Shown: piece by piece, positions 12,335-29,094 of the stretch | Layout: each line of letters starts with the position of its first letter | Position numbering within the stretch: the stretch's first letter is position 1 | NCBI GenBank assembly: GCA_036023115.1 | Contig: JAYKKT010000090.1 | Coordinates: forward strand, 35,793,001 to 35,857,000 | Reading direction: 5' to 3' | Length of the DNA: 64,000 nt | Source: Brasenia schreberi | Taxonomy: Eukaryota > Streptophyta > Magnoliopsida > Nymphaeales > Cabombaceae | The notes under the pieces: model-generated | Told to the model about the DNA's origin: nothing | What the model saw: the letters and a program-made list of their open reading frames with translations, nothing else | Databases searched by the model: none | Position numbers and translations under genes: made by a program

Positions 12335-15300
12335 ATGGGGAAGAATGGAAAGGAAGCCACGGAGGACGCTGGTTCCTCTCATCGAATGGAAGCCGAAGAC
12401 GTCTTGTTACAGATTCTGCAGAGACTTGATTCGATGCAAGTCACCCAAGTAGAAATGCAGCAAAACCAGGATTCTTTGAAGGACAGCCAAGCCCAACTAG
12501 CTGTGCAGGTGGCACGGTTGCAGAAGCAGCTCATGCATGTCTTCACTGAGCCGGAGGTCCGACAACACGAGCATAGTCCTGGTTCGTCGATTGGTTTGCG
12601 TGACACAGCACGCGATTCTAACTTTGCTTGCTCAAAACTGAAAGTTCCAGAACCAGCACCGTTTGGAGGGGTTCGAGATAGAAAAGCCCTCGAAATTTTC
12701 CTATGAGACTTGGAGAGATACTTGAGCGTATCTTAGGTAGCCGAACATAGTTGTGTGCTTGTGGCTACCCTGTTTTTGAGAGACGATGCAAAGGTTTGGT
12801 GGCGCACCCGTGAGGTTGCTGCCGCTAATGGTGGTACAACTCTTCCATCTACATGGGAAGAATTTCGCAATGAACTAAGGGGTCAGTTCACGCCAACAAA
12901 TAACAACTACAAGACTCGGGAGCTTCTTATGAAGCTCAAGTGCACGGGTACTCTCCATGAGTATGTGCAACGGTTCAACTCATTGCTTCTATACGTTTAA
13001 GACATGACCGAGGTGGATAAAATGTTCTACTTTGAATAAGGACTTCAACCGTGGGCTCAGGTTGAACTTAGGCGAAGAAGCCCTTTAACCATAATAGAAG
13101 TCATAGCAGCTATGGAGAGCTTTGTAGACCTACGTTCCACAAGGAATGAGGATTCTAAGAAAAAGGATAAGACACACGAATCGGGAAAAGAGAAAAATAA
13201 GAAGTGGAAGAAAAAGAAAGGTTCGCCAGAAGGTTCGAAGGAAGGTTCGGGGGATCTAAGAAGGGTAAGGATGGCTCACGAAAAGAGGTTAAACCCCAAG
13301 GGACTTGTTTCATATGTCAATGGCCTCACCTTATGAGGTTTTGTCCAAAAAAAGCTAAGATAGCCGCCATCACTACCGAAGAAGAGACGGCGAGCGCCAA
13401 CCCTAGCTCTAGTGCCCAAGCTACCTCCTTCCAACTCTTAGGAGCAACGTGTGTAAGAGATGAACCACGACAGAGCTTGATATTTGTTGAGACACACATA
13501 GGCACGGTTGTGGTACGTGCCCTAGCTGATACAAGGGCTTCCCATTCGATTATCTCCACCGAACTAACCTCACAGTGGGGGTTAAGGCTAGAACATTCTG
13601 AATAAAGGTTGAAGACGGTAAATACGAACGCCAACAGAGTAGCTGGTGTAGCAAGAGCATGTCGGGTTCAAATTGGATGTTGGAACGGTAGCTTAAACTT
13701 CATAGTCAGCACGATGGATGACTTTGGAGTAGTGTTGGGCTGTGACTTCTTTTGTGCAGCCAAAATGATGGTTGCACCACACCTTGGTGGATTGGTGTGT
13801 ATGGTTCCCTCGCAGCCTGGGTTTGTACCTCAATGTGACATAGGTAAGGCTCCCAAAAACCTTACTACGAAAAGGACACCCCACGATACTTACGGTTTTG
13901 AGAGAAGATGAATGGGAGCTAGGGGAGAACGAGATCCCATAGGAGATCGAGCAAGTATTGCTCTCATTCCAGGATGTTATGCCACCAGAACTCCCAAAAA
14001 GTCTACCTCCTAGGCGGAAGACCGACCATGAGATAGTGTTGGAACCGGGGGCAAAGGTGTCATCCCAAGCCGCATATAAGATGAGCACTTAGGAGTTAGA
14101 GGAGCTAAGGAGACAGTTGGGAGAGCTCCTGGAAGCTGGTATGATACAACCTTCTAAGTCACCTTTTGGTTAACTAGTGTTATTTTAAAAGAAGACAGAT
14201 GGTTCCCTACGAATGTGCGTAGATTACCGAGCACTAAACAAAGTAACGGTAAAAGACCGTTACCCGATCCCTTTAGTAGCTGATCTCTTCGATAGACTTA
14301 GAGGAGCGAAGTTGTTCATGAAATTGGACCTTAGGTCAGGCTATTGGCAGGTGAAGATAGCACCTGGGGATGAGGCCAAGACGGCCATGGTGACACGGTA
14401 TGGGGCGTACGAGTTCCTTGTGATGCCTTTTGGGCTCACGAATGCGCCTGCGACCTTCTGTAGACTGATGAACGAAGTGTTGGCTGGATTTCTTGATAAA
14501 TTTGTGGTTGTATACCTCAATGATATTGTGGTCTATAGTCAGAGCTTAAAGGAGCACGTCCGACATCTCACAAAAGTCTTTGAAAGACTTAGATCACACT
14601 CCTTATATGTGAAAAAGGAGAAAAGTGAATTTGCAAAGAACACTATCACATTCTTGAGACATATCATTGGCGAAAGTGAGATCCGCATGGACCCCAAGAA
14701 AGTCCGTGTTATTGAGAGTTGGGAGACTCCCCGAGATGTTGGTGAGTTACGAAGCTTTCTGGGCTTAACAAATTATTATCGAAAATTCATCCAAGGCTTC
14801 TCAAAGATTGCTTCACCATTAACTGAGTTGTTGAAGAAGGGGAGAACTTGGGAGTGGACGCCCAAGTGCGTAGAATCCTTTGAAGAACTCAAAACCCTGA
14901 TATGTAAGGAACTTGTGCTACGCCTTCCAGACTTCACAAAACCTTTTGAGGTACACACAGATGCGAGTGACCAAGCACTCGGTGGTGTTCTAACCAAGGA
15001 TGGGCATCCCCTAGCTTTCGAGAGTAGGAAGCTGAAGGACGCGGAGACTCGGTATCCCGCGCATGAAAATGAATTGTTGGTAGTCGTACATTGCCTTTAG
15101 ATTTGGAAAGTTTACCTCCTAGGAACCTACTTCACTGTTCTTACTGATAATGTGGCAAATACCTTCTTTAAGACTCAAAAGAAGCTTAACATGCGACAGA
15201 CACGTTGGCTTGAGATCTTAGAAGAGTATGATTTCGATTGGGTGTATCGACCGGGCAAGAAGAACGTCGTAGCTGATGCATTAAGTCGAAAGAGGGTAGA

Positions 15301-16760
15301 GACCCTTTGTGCCATTACTAGGATACGTGAAGAGATGTATGATCGAGTAAGGCAAGTCATCAACCAAGATACCTTGTATATGCAGCTAATGACTCAAGTA
15401 AAGAATGGTGTGACAGATAAGTACGATATCAGGGATGGCTTGGTTTGGACCAAGACTCGACGACTATTCATACCTGAAGCAAGTGACTTGAGACAAACGT
15501 TTATGAGGGAGGTACATGATGTAGAGTACGTTGGACATCCAAGGATAGATCGTACCATCGCCCTTCTTGCACGCAGGTATTATTGGCCCCGCATGGTGCA
15601 CGATGTAGCTGATTATATATAGATGTATCCTACCTATCAGCAGGACAAAGTGGAGCATCGGCAACCCATAGGGTTACTCCAACCTCTTCTGATCCCAGAG
15701 AGGCCGTGGAAGTCAGTTTCCATAGACTTTATTTTAGGCTTACCTCAGGTAGACGACTTTGAGATGATCCTAGTGGTGCTGGATCGCTTTTCGAAGTACG
15801 GTATATTTATGCCAGCACCTCGAGAGTGCAGTGCGAAGGAGACTGCACGCCTATTCTTCAAAAATATGGTGAAACATTTTGGAGTTTCGGAAGAGATCAT
15901 CAGTGATCGTGATGCTCGCTTTACGAGTCGGTTTTGTATTGAGTTATTCAGACTGATGGGAACCCGTCTCCTATTCTCATCATCCCAGTATTCGCAGACC
16001 CACGGACATACGGAACGACTCAATGCGATGCTTGAAAAATATTTACGCCACTACGTTTCAGCAAGTTAGAGAAACTGGGTGTTACTCCTCGAAGTGACGC
16101 AGTATAGCTACAATTCCCACAAGAGTTCAGTTACTGGGAAGAGTCCCTTCGAGCTTACGTTGGGATGACAACTATTAGGACCCTTAGAGCTTGTACTCGG
16201 GAATGGGGCAACGAGTTGTCCAGCAATCGTGCGAGAGGTATGCGACCGGCAGACCCTGTACAAAGAAGCAAAGTTTTCACTTGAGAGAGCGAGGGCTCGA
16301 ATGGTAAAACAGGTAAATAAGCATCGACGTGATATTGAGTTCGAGATTGGAGACTATGTTTGGCTTCGAATACCTGAGTATATCTGGAAGCAAGCATACA
16401 AGGGCAGTCATATGGGGTTGAAGCCGAAGTACGACGGACCGTTCAGAGTGGTGCAGCAGATAGGCCAAGTAGCTTACAAACTGGAATTACCTGATAGACT
16501 GAAGATTCATTCGGTTATCCATGTATCACAGCTGAATAAGTACTTCGAAGATCCATAGAGGCTTGATCGCAGACCTCCACCACTGGTGAGATAGGACATT
16601 CCAACTGTTGAAGAAATACTAGTGCACAAAGTGCAGGGTGCAGGACCACGACGGCAAACACAGTACCTGGTGCGGTGAACTGGTAAGAGTGCAAACGAGG
16701 ACTCGTGGGTGCCATGCGCACAGCTTTGGCAATACGAGCAGATGTTATGCGACTACCATG
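12335..16760 (+). pseudogene. gag-pol remnant of the gypsy element
   Basis: Gag starts at an ATG (12,335) with a coiled-coil-like N-terminus. It is broken in frame by TGA 12,704, TAG 12,734, TAA 12,998 and TAA 13,037, and then by a frameshift before the zinc knuckle (CFICQWPHLMRFC, CX2CX3HX4C, about 13,306). In the protease the active-site motif reads ADTRAS instead of D-T/S-G. RT (14,213-15,100) keeps MKLDLRSGYWQV and PFGLTNAPATF, but its catalytic box is YLND instead of YxDD. RNase H follows. The integrase HHCC finger has lost its cysteines (stop, then MYPTYQQDK). The integrase core (15,623-16,069) keeps SIDF, SDRD and TERLN for the D,D,E triad. A C-terminal domain (16,229-16,558) ends HVSQLNKYFEDP. 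No functional product is possible. Confidence 0.92.
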
Positions 16761-16787
16761 CGGCCTCGAGGACGAGTCCAGATTCAG

Positions 16788-16799
16788 TTGAGGGAGAAT
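16788..16799 (+). other. Polypurine tract
   Basis: TTGAGGGAGAAT abuts the 3' LTR start at 16,800. It is the expected plus-strand primer of an LTR retrotransposon. Confidence 0.75.
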
Positions 16800-17792
16800 T
16801 GTCACAAGACTCAGACGAGGGGGTGTGCCCCTACGTGCCCCATGACTAAGACCAGCACGCACGACCATGCGTCGCACATCCGGAGCTTCACCGTGACGTG
16901 TGTAAACCCCTTTTCAGTATATGTGTCTCTTATACGTGTGTGTGCATGTGATTGGGTTTGGCTTGTATCGAGTCCTTGTAAGCTCAATCAAGTGTTGTAA
17001 GCTTGGGCGAGTCTAAGTCGTAGCCTAGGTTGGTTTGAGTCATTTAGAACCTAGGGTTATAGATTGGATCAGTTCGGAACAGGTACAGTCGCATTCGGGT
17101 GGCAGCCGCAATAGAAGGTGAAGAGGTGTGTAGGCATTACGCCCTGGCGCCTGGCGCGGGCATTACGCTTTGGCGCACGACGCGCGTGCGTTACAACCGT
17201 TACGAATGCGCAGGTGGGCGCACAGTGCTGCAGTGGAGCCGAACCGTACCTAGGAGCTCAAGGGCCGCCCAGGGATGTTGCAGTTGGACCGGATGGGGGC
17301 TTTATAAGAGCCTCAAGGAGCACTTGGAGAAGGCTAGTCCCCGAACGAGAGTGGAGCTTTATCGGCCGTGAGAGTGTGAAGATCAAAAGGAGCTTGTGGG
17401 CACACCGTGGCATGGCTGGGCGGGAGGTTTCTCGCCTTGGGCCTGGGTAGAGGTCCTTAGCTAGCTAAGGCGTTGGTGCGTGAGTCCAAGTCCTGTGTTC
17501 GTGGATGGTCCTACGTTGTATGGAGTCGATTGTAATCGTTTGGTATTGAAATAAAGTAAGTGTGCTTGCTTCTCTTCCTACATCTCTTGTATAGGTTTTC
17601 AAGGGAGAGTGGATGAATGGTCGGTGTCGCGTGGAAGAGGAGGTTCCGCTGGACGTTGGTGTGCGGCTGAGCCAGGATTGTGCAGCAGCCCGGTGCACAC
17701 CAATGGGAGGCTGAAAGGGACCTCGAGGAGGTTTCTTGCCATCATCGGTAGGGAAATTCGAAAATTTTGATTTCGGAATCCGACCTATGACA
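16800..17792 (+). repeat. 3' long terminal repeat
   Basis: A copy of 10,599-11,582 with scattered substitutions, many of them transitions. The TATA box (17,301-17,308) and AATAAA (17,550-17,555) are kept. Confidence 0.93.
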
Positions 17793-17797
17793 GACTC
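17793..17797. repeat. Right target-site duplication (GACTC)
   Basis: Identical to 10,594-10,598 and immediately after the terminal CA of the 3' LTR. Confidence 0.85.
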
Positions 17798-18743
17798 CTA
17801 CAAGTACCTTGAGATTTGTGAGAATCAAACTCACAACCCATAGCGAGAGACAACGCAGCAGTGAACCTGCTTACCCTGCTCAAAACTGTCATGTGAGCTA
17901 ATGTTGCACCATAACACACCTATTATTCGCACATTATCTTGTTTTCCTCTTATGCCTCCGTAGCTTTTCTTTATGATTTTTGTGACGCATTTAGTGTATT
18001 AATAAGACGAAAACCAAGCGTTTTCCCATGCTGAGATTGTGCGTGACTTTTTGTTATATTAACATTTAATTTTAAGAGTATTTCTTCTCAAACTAAGAAC
18101 AACTTTGAGATGTAGGGTTATACTTAGCATTTACCTCCAAGACGTTTAATTTCATTTGAATAACTGGGTTTCAATCGGTTAAAGAATTGTGTGTTTCACA
18201 ACTTTGTCGTGTCCTGTCAAATCGACACGATACCACTTTTTGATAATCTTCGTGTCTATTAGGTGCATACTAAAAAACCAGACCTTTGCCCTTTTCGTGT
18301 CGTGTCTGATATATAACATGCTGCCGACTTACAGTTGATTCATACGGTAATTCTTTTATGCGTCCCCCATTCAGAAGTTCTCAATTAACAGACCATTTCA
18401 TTAAATGCTATCTCCATAACGGCGCTTAATAAATTTAGTAGCAAAAGCAAGTTTTCTGGCCGTACAGAAGAAAAACGATAAAAGAATTCAACCTAATTGC
18501 TGGGAGCTCTAAATGACACAGTTTGCTGCGGTCTTCTCCTTCACTCATTTCCTTTTACCTGGATGAGGATGTCGGTAGGCTTCCAAAGGCTTCCTCATCT
18601 ACAGTAAAACCCAATTTTGATCTTCCTTCTCTCTGTTGTTTCAATAAAATTGCCATCTTGGGTACTCAACATTTTCGCCACAAGGTCCTCAAATCATTGA
18701 ATCGCCGGGAAATATTTTGCCAGATTTCGATCATTGAGAGAGG
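17798..18743. other. Spacer between retrotransposon and SDR gene
   Basis: It holds a 34-bp copy of a PPR-gene segment at 17,850-17,883 (see findings). Beyond about 18,480 comes the probable promoter and 5' UTR of the SDR gene. No clear TATA box could be fixed. Confidence 0.45.
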
Positions 18744-23486
<4,743 letters not shown>

Positions 23487-24954
23487 CTGCACGGGTCGGA
23501 CTTGGGTGAAGTTTCTTGGTTAAGATGGGTTCCCTTAGCAGATCGTTCCGGATAAGTACCCCAACTAGAATAGCCGTGAATGATTCTGCAAATTAATTGA
23601 ACAATTGGAATTTGGTTTGGTAAAACTGCTTTGCTTCATGAAGAGTGCCCTGTCAATGCTAATCAGTTTAGATTCTGCACATGAAATTGGTCCATGTGTG
23701 TGTGTGTAAATTAGCTGAATCATATTAACCGCACTATATATTCTTACATTGGCTAATTGCATAAATTAATTAATTTTTACTTACACAAACTACCTTATGT
23801 TTCAACCCCGCTGGCTTGGAGTTTGTAACCGGCCTATTCGAACCAACTCTCTTTAGTTTCTGGCTCGTTTACCCCAATCTAACTATTGTTTCAACCATGA
23901 TATCGGGTTGTTGTGTAGCTTTGGGTGTGGTTAGACCTGGTTTCGAGTAAAGCTCGTTGAAACCTGGTTTAAATGGCAAACTGAGTCTAACCATTTTTCA
24001 ACAATATAAGCCCAGGTTTATCATGGGAGATTTGTTTTAGCAATAAATACACATGCAGTACAACAAGCAATAGCTCACCCAGCCAGGGGTCGACTCACAA
24101 GTCGAAGGTCATGAGGTCAAAACCCCGGGCGTACATCTGACTTTTGCCTCACCATAGAGAATGGATCTCTCTGGTATGGATATAGAAGTAGTTGTTCAAT
24201 CAGCACTCACCAACCCTATTCGTCTCATCCAAACCGTTCAATATGCTCTCAGTCAATGGTGCAGTACAGCAGGCTCTCCCAGAGCACATCCCACTCCTCA
24301 TATCTGCACCACTGGATGGAAACCCATTCAAGGCCTAGTTTTAAGCATTTTCTCATACTAGTCAAGCCCCGATAAAGGAAGAGAGTTGCGTTAGGTTTCG
24401 ATAGTTAGCATCAAACTTTGCCGAATTTATCTATCATTGATTCAACGGCTAGTTGAGAAATTAATATTGTCACACAAACACACACATAAATATACACACA
24501 CACACTAGTATAATCATCACGGACTATCAAAAGTATTCTCATGAAACTAACTCACTCTTCACACAGGCCAATCTAGGTCCAGTGCTCGGATCGGTGCATA
24601 CTATGTCCCCATTTGCTGCATCAAGTACTGCAGGAGCTTGTTTGAAATGCATTTTAACCTTAATAGTTGACTGTTGTGTTCATAAAGTTTGCAAATTACA
24701 AGTATCCAGTGCCTCGAAACCAAATTTTTGCACACCAAAATCCCACATTTGAATGGGATGCTACCAATAGCTGCTGTCCACTTTTTAATAATCTTGATCC
24801 AGATTCGATGTAATTAATAAAAAGGTTAAATCATCATTAATTTAAAGGTGCTAACCCTGTTACCTTCATTATAAATGTATTTATGAAAGATTATGCATTT
24901 ACCACTTCTATATATATGAAAAGTGATAAATGCATATTGTTTTTAGGTACGAAA
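23487..24954. other. Intergenic region after the SDR gene
   Basis: It begins with the SDR 3' UTR. It holds a degenerate SINE-like piece at about 24,075-24,135 (GTCGACTCACAAGTCGAAGG, then GAGGTCAAAACCCC) and short CA tracts near 24,475. The 66-codon frame at 24,161 has no clear family. No gene is supported. Confidence 0.5.
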
Positions 24955-25260
24955 CAATTTAAATTGCGTGCCTTCAACAAAGATCACCATCACATGACCG
25001 TTGAGTGTCATCACCTAAAAAATGAGATAGAGCAGCTCATCCAATGAGGCTATTGCCAACAGTTCATCTCTGAAACTATAGACCAGATCTGGCCCATCCA
25101 AGTGGAATGATCACGACTCCAATAAACTCGCCTATTGCTGGAGAAATCCATACTATCATCGAGTCTACAAGCAGCGGACCAATAAATCTGCCAATGGTAG
25201 GAGCGTCTTAGCAGCTTGGGCTGATTCACCTCCACAGATTGAAAGAAGAGAACAAGTTTT
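24955..25260 (+). pseudogene. Ty3/gypsy gag zinc-knuckle remnant
   Basis: The plus strand from about 24,973 reads FNKDHHHMTVECHHLKNEIE then QLIQ, stop, GYCQQFI. This is the 'FH-DHGH-TEEC--LK-EIE-LI-RGYL--F' motif of gypsy gag proteins. After a frameshift comes SPIAGEIHTII, resembling the 'INTI-GG' segment that follows it. Several stops are present. A 28-bp piece of the same element (AATAAATCTGCCA-TGGTAGG) is repeated at 25,554-25,581. Confidence 0.6.
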
Positions 25261-27162
25261 GTGTCAAAGTAATTTGGATATATACATATATGTTATATAT
25301 GTGCAAAAATAATGTAAACTCATAAAAAAAGACAGCAATTCATAGAAAAAAGAGGTTAATTTGGCTCACCGAAAATTTTGTGAGGTCACGCAAAGTAGAT
25401 CCATTTTTATTACCTTATTGAATTCGTCATATACTATTTTTATACAATACCAAAATTTTCCCACTTATTCTAATTCATAATGATTATTTATACAATACCA
25501 AGACAGCATACCAAAATTTTTATACAATACCAAAAATTTGTGAGGTCAGCAAAATAAATCTGCCAGTGGTAGGAGCGTCTACGTACTATTAATTTCCATG
25601 AAACAGCACAACGAAATTGGTCAACAAGATCAAACCACCTCCAGATATCTCACTTGACCATTGTCCACCAGCTGATCTCACACACTGAACTTCGGAGTCC
25701 GGCAGTAGAAGAATCTGAGGCAGGCATCAATTGTGTACATGTATTCACATAAAGCGCAACCAAATCTTAATATACAGAAACAACATTCTAGGGAAGCAGG
25801 TTCATACTTCCCCATGTTTAATTCAAACCTTCTAAGAAGCTCCGGACATATTACTACAGTGGCTAAACTCGGATCTCTTCACAAGTCAAAAGCAGGCATC
25901 GCGAACTGCTTGGCGAAGTTCTCTACGCGACACCTAAGCTCAAGCACGTCCTTCTTGTTCTGCAGGTCCTTCAAGAAATCCTTCTGCAACATCCCATGCT
26001 CCCTCTGTACCAAGCTTGCAATCTCGGCTGCCTTGAGAAGGAACTCTGCAATCCTCTCAAAATCATTCTCCAAACAACCTCTCGACGTCATTGCCGGAGT
26101 TCCTGATCAAAAATAACAAATGTGAACTATTAATGGTCACCACCATTTATCCACTATGATATACCAAGCGCTGGAATGCACATTAATATCGTCATGCATA
26201 CTTTTCATGGTGATCCTTACCAATCCTTACTCCTCCAGGAGATACAGCACCATTATCGCCAAAAATCACACTTTTGTTTAGGCTATTATGGCAAACCTCG
26301 CAAACCTTCTCATAGTTTTTACCTGAAGAAAGTTTCAAGGTGGTCAAAACCTATATCTCAAGCACAAACCTCTGAACAACAATCAATTCAACATTTCTGG
26401 AGTAAACTGAACCACCCCTAATGGCAAAGATAGCTCAGCTGCTGCACAAAATAATTAAAGCAAGACATGCATCCATGGAACAAGAATTCCGATTTCTATG
26501 TTACATGGCATCACTTGATATCGAAGGAAATATAATACTAGCCATCACTAAGCACGACAAATGCCTGCAAGCTAAATCGACTTCTAACCAACCTTTCAGC
26601 ATGGACCAGAGGCACAAAGACATTCAAGACAAGGATGTCAACCATCATTAGGAAAAAGATGCAAATGTTGAAACCCCTTAAGAAGCTCTCAATAATCTGG
26701 TGCAGAACTTGAACACACGAAGATCCTTGTATAATCTCCCATACTCTCATGAGACCAAGTAGTTCATCACTATTCTATCCATCTGGTTCACGAATGTCTT
26801 GGAGGTTACCACCCCACAAAGACAGATAGGAGTACTTGCTGGCAGTGCCATCCGGTTCACACTGATGTTGAAAATAATATACCAATTTGCTGCTAGTAAC
26901 ATCTGAACAGTATGAGTGAAATTGAAGGTACTTCCATCAAGACAACTAATTCCATGTTTTCATAGACTAGATTGTTGCAGTAGTTTCCTTAAGATTGAAC
27001 GCCACGAAAAACAGACACACACATACAGACAGAGACATCTCTGCTAGAAAGACTAAAACATAGATGTAAAAGTTGTATGGATTTGACCTAAAATCAGCCT
27101 TCTTAAGGAAGCACAGATGTCCACAACAAAGAGGTAAAAGAAACCTTAGCACAAAAGCATTA

Positions 27163-27170
27163 GAACAAAG
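27163..27170. repeat. Left target-site duplication (GAACAAAG)
   Basis: GAACAAAG is repeated at 27,819-27,826 on the other side of the hAT-like element. Eight bases is the length produced by hAT transposases. Confidence 0.65.
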
Positions 27171-27818
27171 AATACAATTTTATCGCGTATCGTACGAGAA
27201 TACGGTATGATATTGGCACACATCGCAAGAAGCGATTTATCGTGTCGTATCGTACGATACGGGGATGTATCATACAATACCGATCATATCATACGAGTTG
27301 ATGCAAATTTTTTTGGGTATAAAATCTAAGAATCCGAAATTGTGGAAATCACTTATGCTTCTTCCACATTGTGGTGATGGTCATCCTGACTATGTCGATT
27401 ATAATGCTTTTGTTGATTATGATCCACGTTGTGGATGATTGTTGTAAATGTTGTAAGTTGTAACTTTGTTGTTTATTAATTAAAGGTATTCAGTATTTAC
27501 TTTATGGTATGGATGATTGTTTATTATGAGGTGTTTTTTAACATTGTTATGCTCATGGTGTTCTCTTCTCACAATCTCTTAATATTCTTATAGAGTAATA
27601 GTCATTTATAATTTTATTAGGAATTATCTATTTTGAATCAAGCTTTTGGATTCAATTTTGTTTAGTGTTGATTGTGTTATATATGTTTTGTTCATTAATT
27701 TCAATTCTTTCATTTTTTTGGATTTATTAATATTTTTTATTTTTTATCAAGAAAAAAAAAAATGGAATACAGTGCTGCCCAGTGCGATATGGGCACCGAT
27801 ACACTTTTAACAACATTG
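27171..27818. mobile_element. Short non-autonomous hAT-like element in SHMT intron 2
   Basis: This is a 648-bp insertion flanked by GAACAAAG. Both ends carry clusters of GTATCG/CGATAC. The first internal GTATCG sits at the same distance from each end (bases 17-22). The right end (AACAACATTG) resembles that of the full hAT element at 57,502-60,756 (AACAACACTG). The interior has a short acidic-tail-like stretch and no transposase. I infer a deletion derivative of the same hAT family. Outermost bases of the left end do not match CAGTG, so the exact border is tentative. Confidence 0.6.
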
Positions 27819-29094
27819 GAACAAAGTATTTATGAAGCATGCAAATGAATGTACTAGATGAAACTTTAAGAAAGCATAATAATCAGCAAGCTAAAGAGTT
27901 CAAACCGAATCCCCTGAACAGACTTTATGTGAAAAAAGCACCAAAATAATATCAAGTATCGAGTAAGAATGATTAGTATATAGAAGAACATTCAGAGGAA
28001 GCGACAAAGATGAAACAAGATCGATTTTGGAGGTCTAAAATACCTCTTAAACCCATAGACCTTAAATCCCATAATATCAAATGGTTGTCCGTGCCTCCAG
28101 TAACCAGTCTGCATTTTCTTCTAAGCAAAGCAGCTGCCAGAACTTCGGAATTTTTCTTCACCTGTTGCATGTATGCTTTATATTCAGGACCAGCAACCTG
28201 TTTCAAGGCTACTGCAAGAGCAGCAATATGGTTATTATGAGGTCCACCTTGCAGTGATGGGAATACCACAAAATTTATCCTCTCCTCAAAATCATAGTGT
28301 TAATTTTCATCCACTTGAAAAGGAGAAAGTGCTCGTCTCCTTGGTTTAATGCCCTTCCTGTAGAATATCATGCCTCCTCGTGGGCCACAGAGGCTCTTGT
28401 GGGTGGTTGAAGTAACAATGTCACAGTAGTCAAACGGACTTGTGCATTCCTGCGAGCAATCAACAGGGGCATCAAAAATTGCAGAAGAAACTTTCTGTTA
28501 GCAAAAGAAAGTTGCACAAAATCTTGCAGAAAGGTTCCGATGATAGTTGATCAATATAATCATACCCAAGAGAGTTCTTCAATGCTTTCTAAAGAACTCA
28601 GTTGAAGCAGTTTAAACTTTAAATGCTTAATTGAAGATAGAATCAAAGCATCAAACTTGAGAAGAAAAACCACAACAAGACTTTGTTCTTATTTGCATCG
28701 CAGCTAGCACAGCAGGCATACACAAATGACAGGATACATAAGCACTGTGAATGCTATAAGCTATAAGTAAATGTATCAGAGCTCCAAATAGGCCTTCCTC
28801 TAAAAACGCCTTCACTACATAACAACAAGAAACCACAAATATCCGCATGCACGAAGACAAGCATTTCAGTGTTCAACTGTATCGTTCACAGGTACATGTG
28901 TGGAAGTAATTCTAGTTGAACATAAATACCACAACTCATATTTCAAAACCACAGTGACAGTTCAGGTCGATGTAGACTTGAGTTTTTCTAGCCCATACTG
29001 AACTACTATTTTACAGCACTTTGGAAATGTATACCGCAATATGCAACATATAGTTCTCTTGTATTATAGGTGACAAAGAGAAACCTTTAAAAGG

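Larger units (their letters stand above)
10599..17792 (+). mobile_element. Full-length Ty3/gypsy LTR retrotransposon (chromovirus type), inactive
   Basis: The element is 7,194 bp long. It has two related LTRs (984 and 993 bp) starting TGTCACAAGAC and ending TGACA, a primer site after the 5' LTR, gag-protease-RT-RNase H-integrase order on the plus strand, a purine tract before the 3' LTR, and a GACTC duplication. Integrase after RT places it in Ty3/gypsy. Behind the integrase C-terminus a degraded chromodomain-like stretch follows (PTVEEILVHKV, then QYLVR with TGA where Trp is expected), which suggests a chromovirus. The LTRs differ at roughly one base in ten over their first 180 bp, so the insertion is old. 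It is intact in structure but dead in coding sequence. Confidence 0.95.

Noticed and set aside
13326..13634. Minus-strand frame within the retrotransposon
   Set aside because: It is the shadow of the protease/zinc-knuckle region on the plus strand. The same applies to the other antisense frames in 12,300-16,900.
24161..24361. 66-codon frame starting MDLSGMDIE
   Set aside because: It vaguely resembles a LINE RNase H linker but is too short and weak to support.
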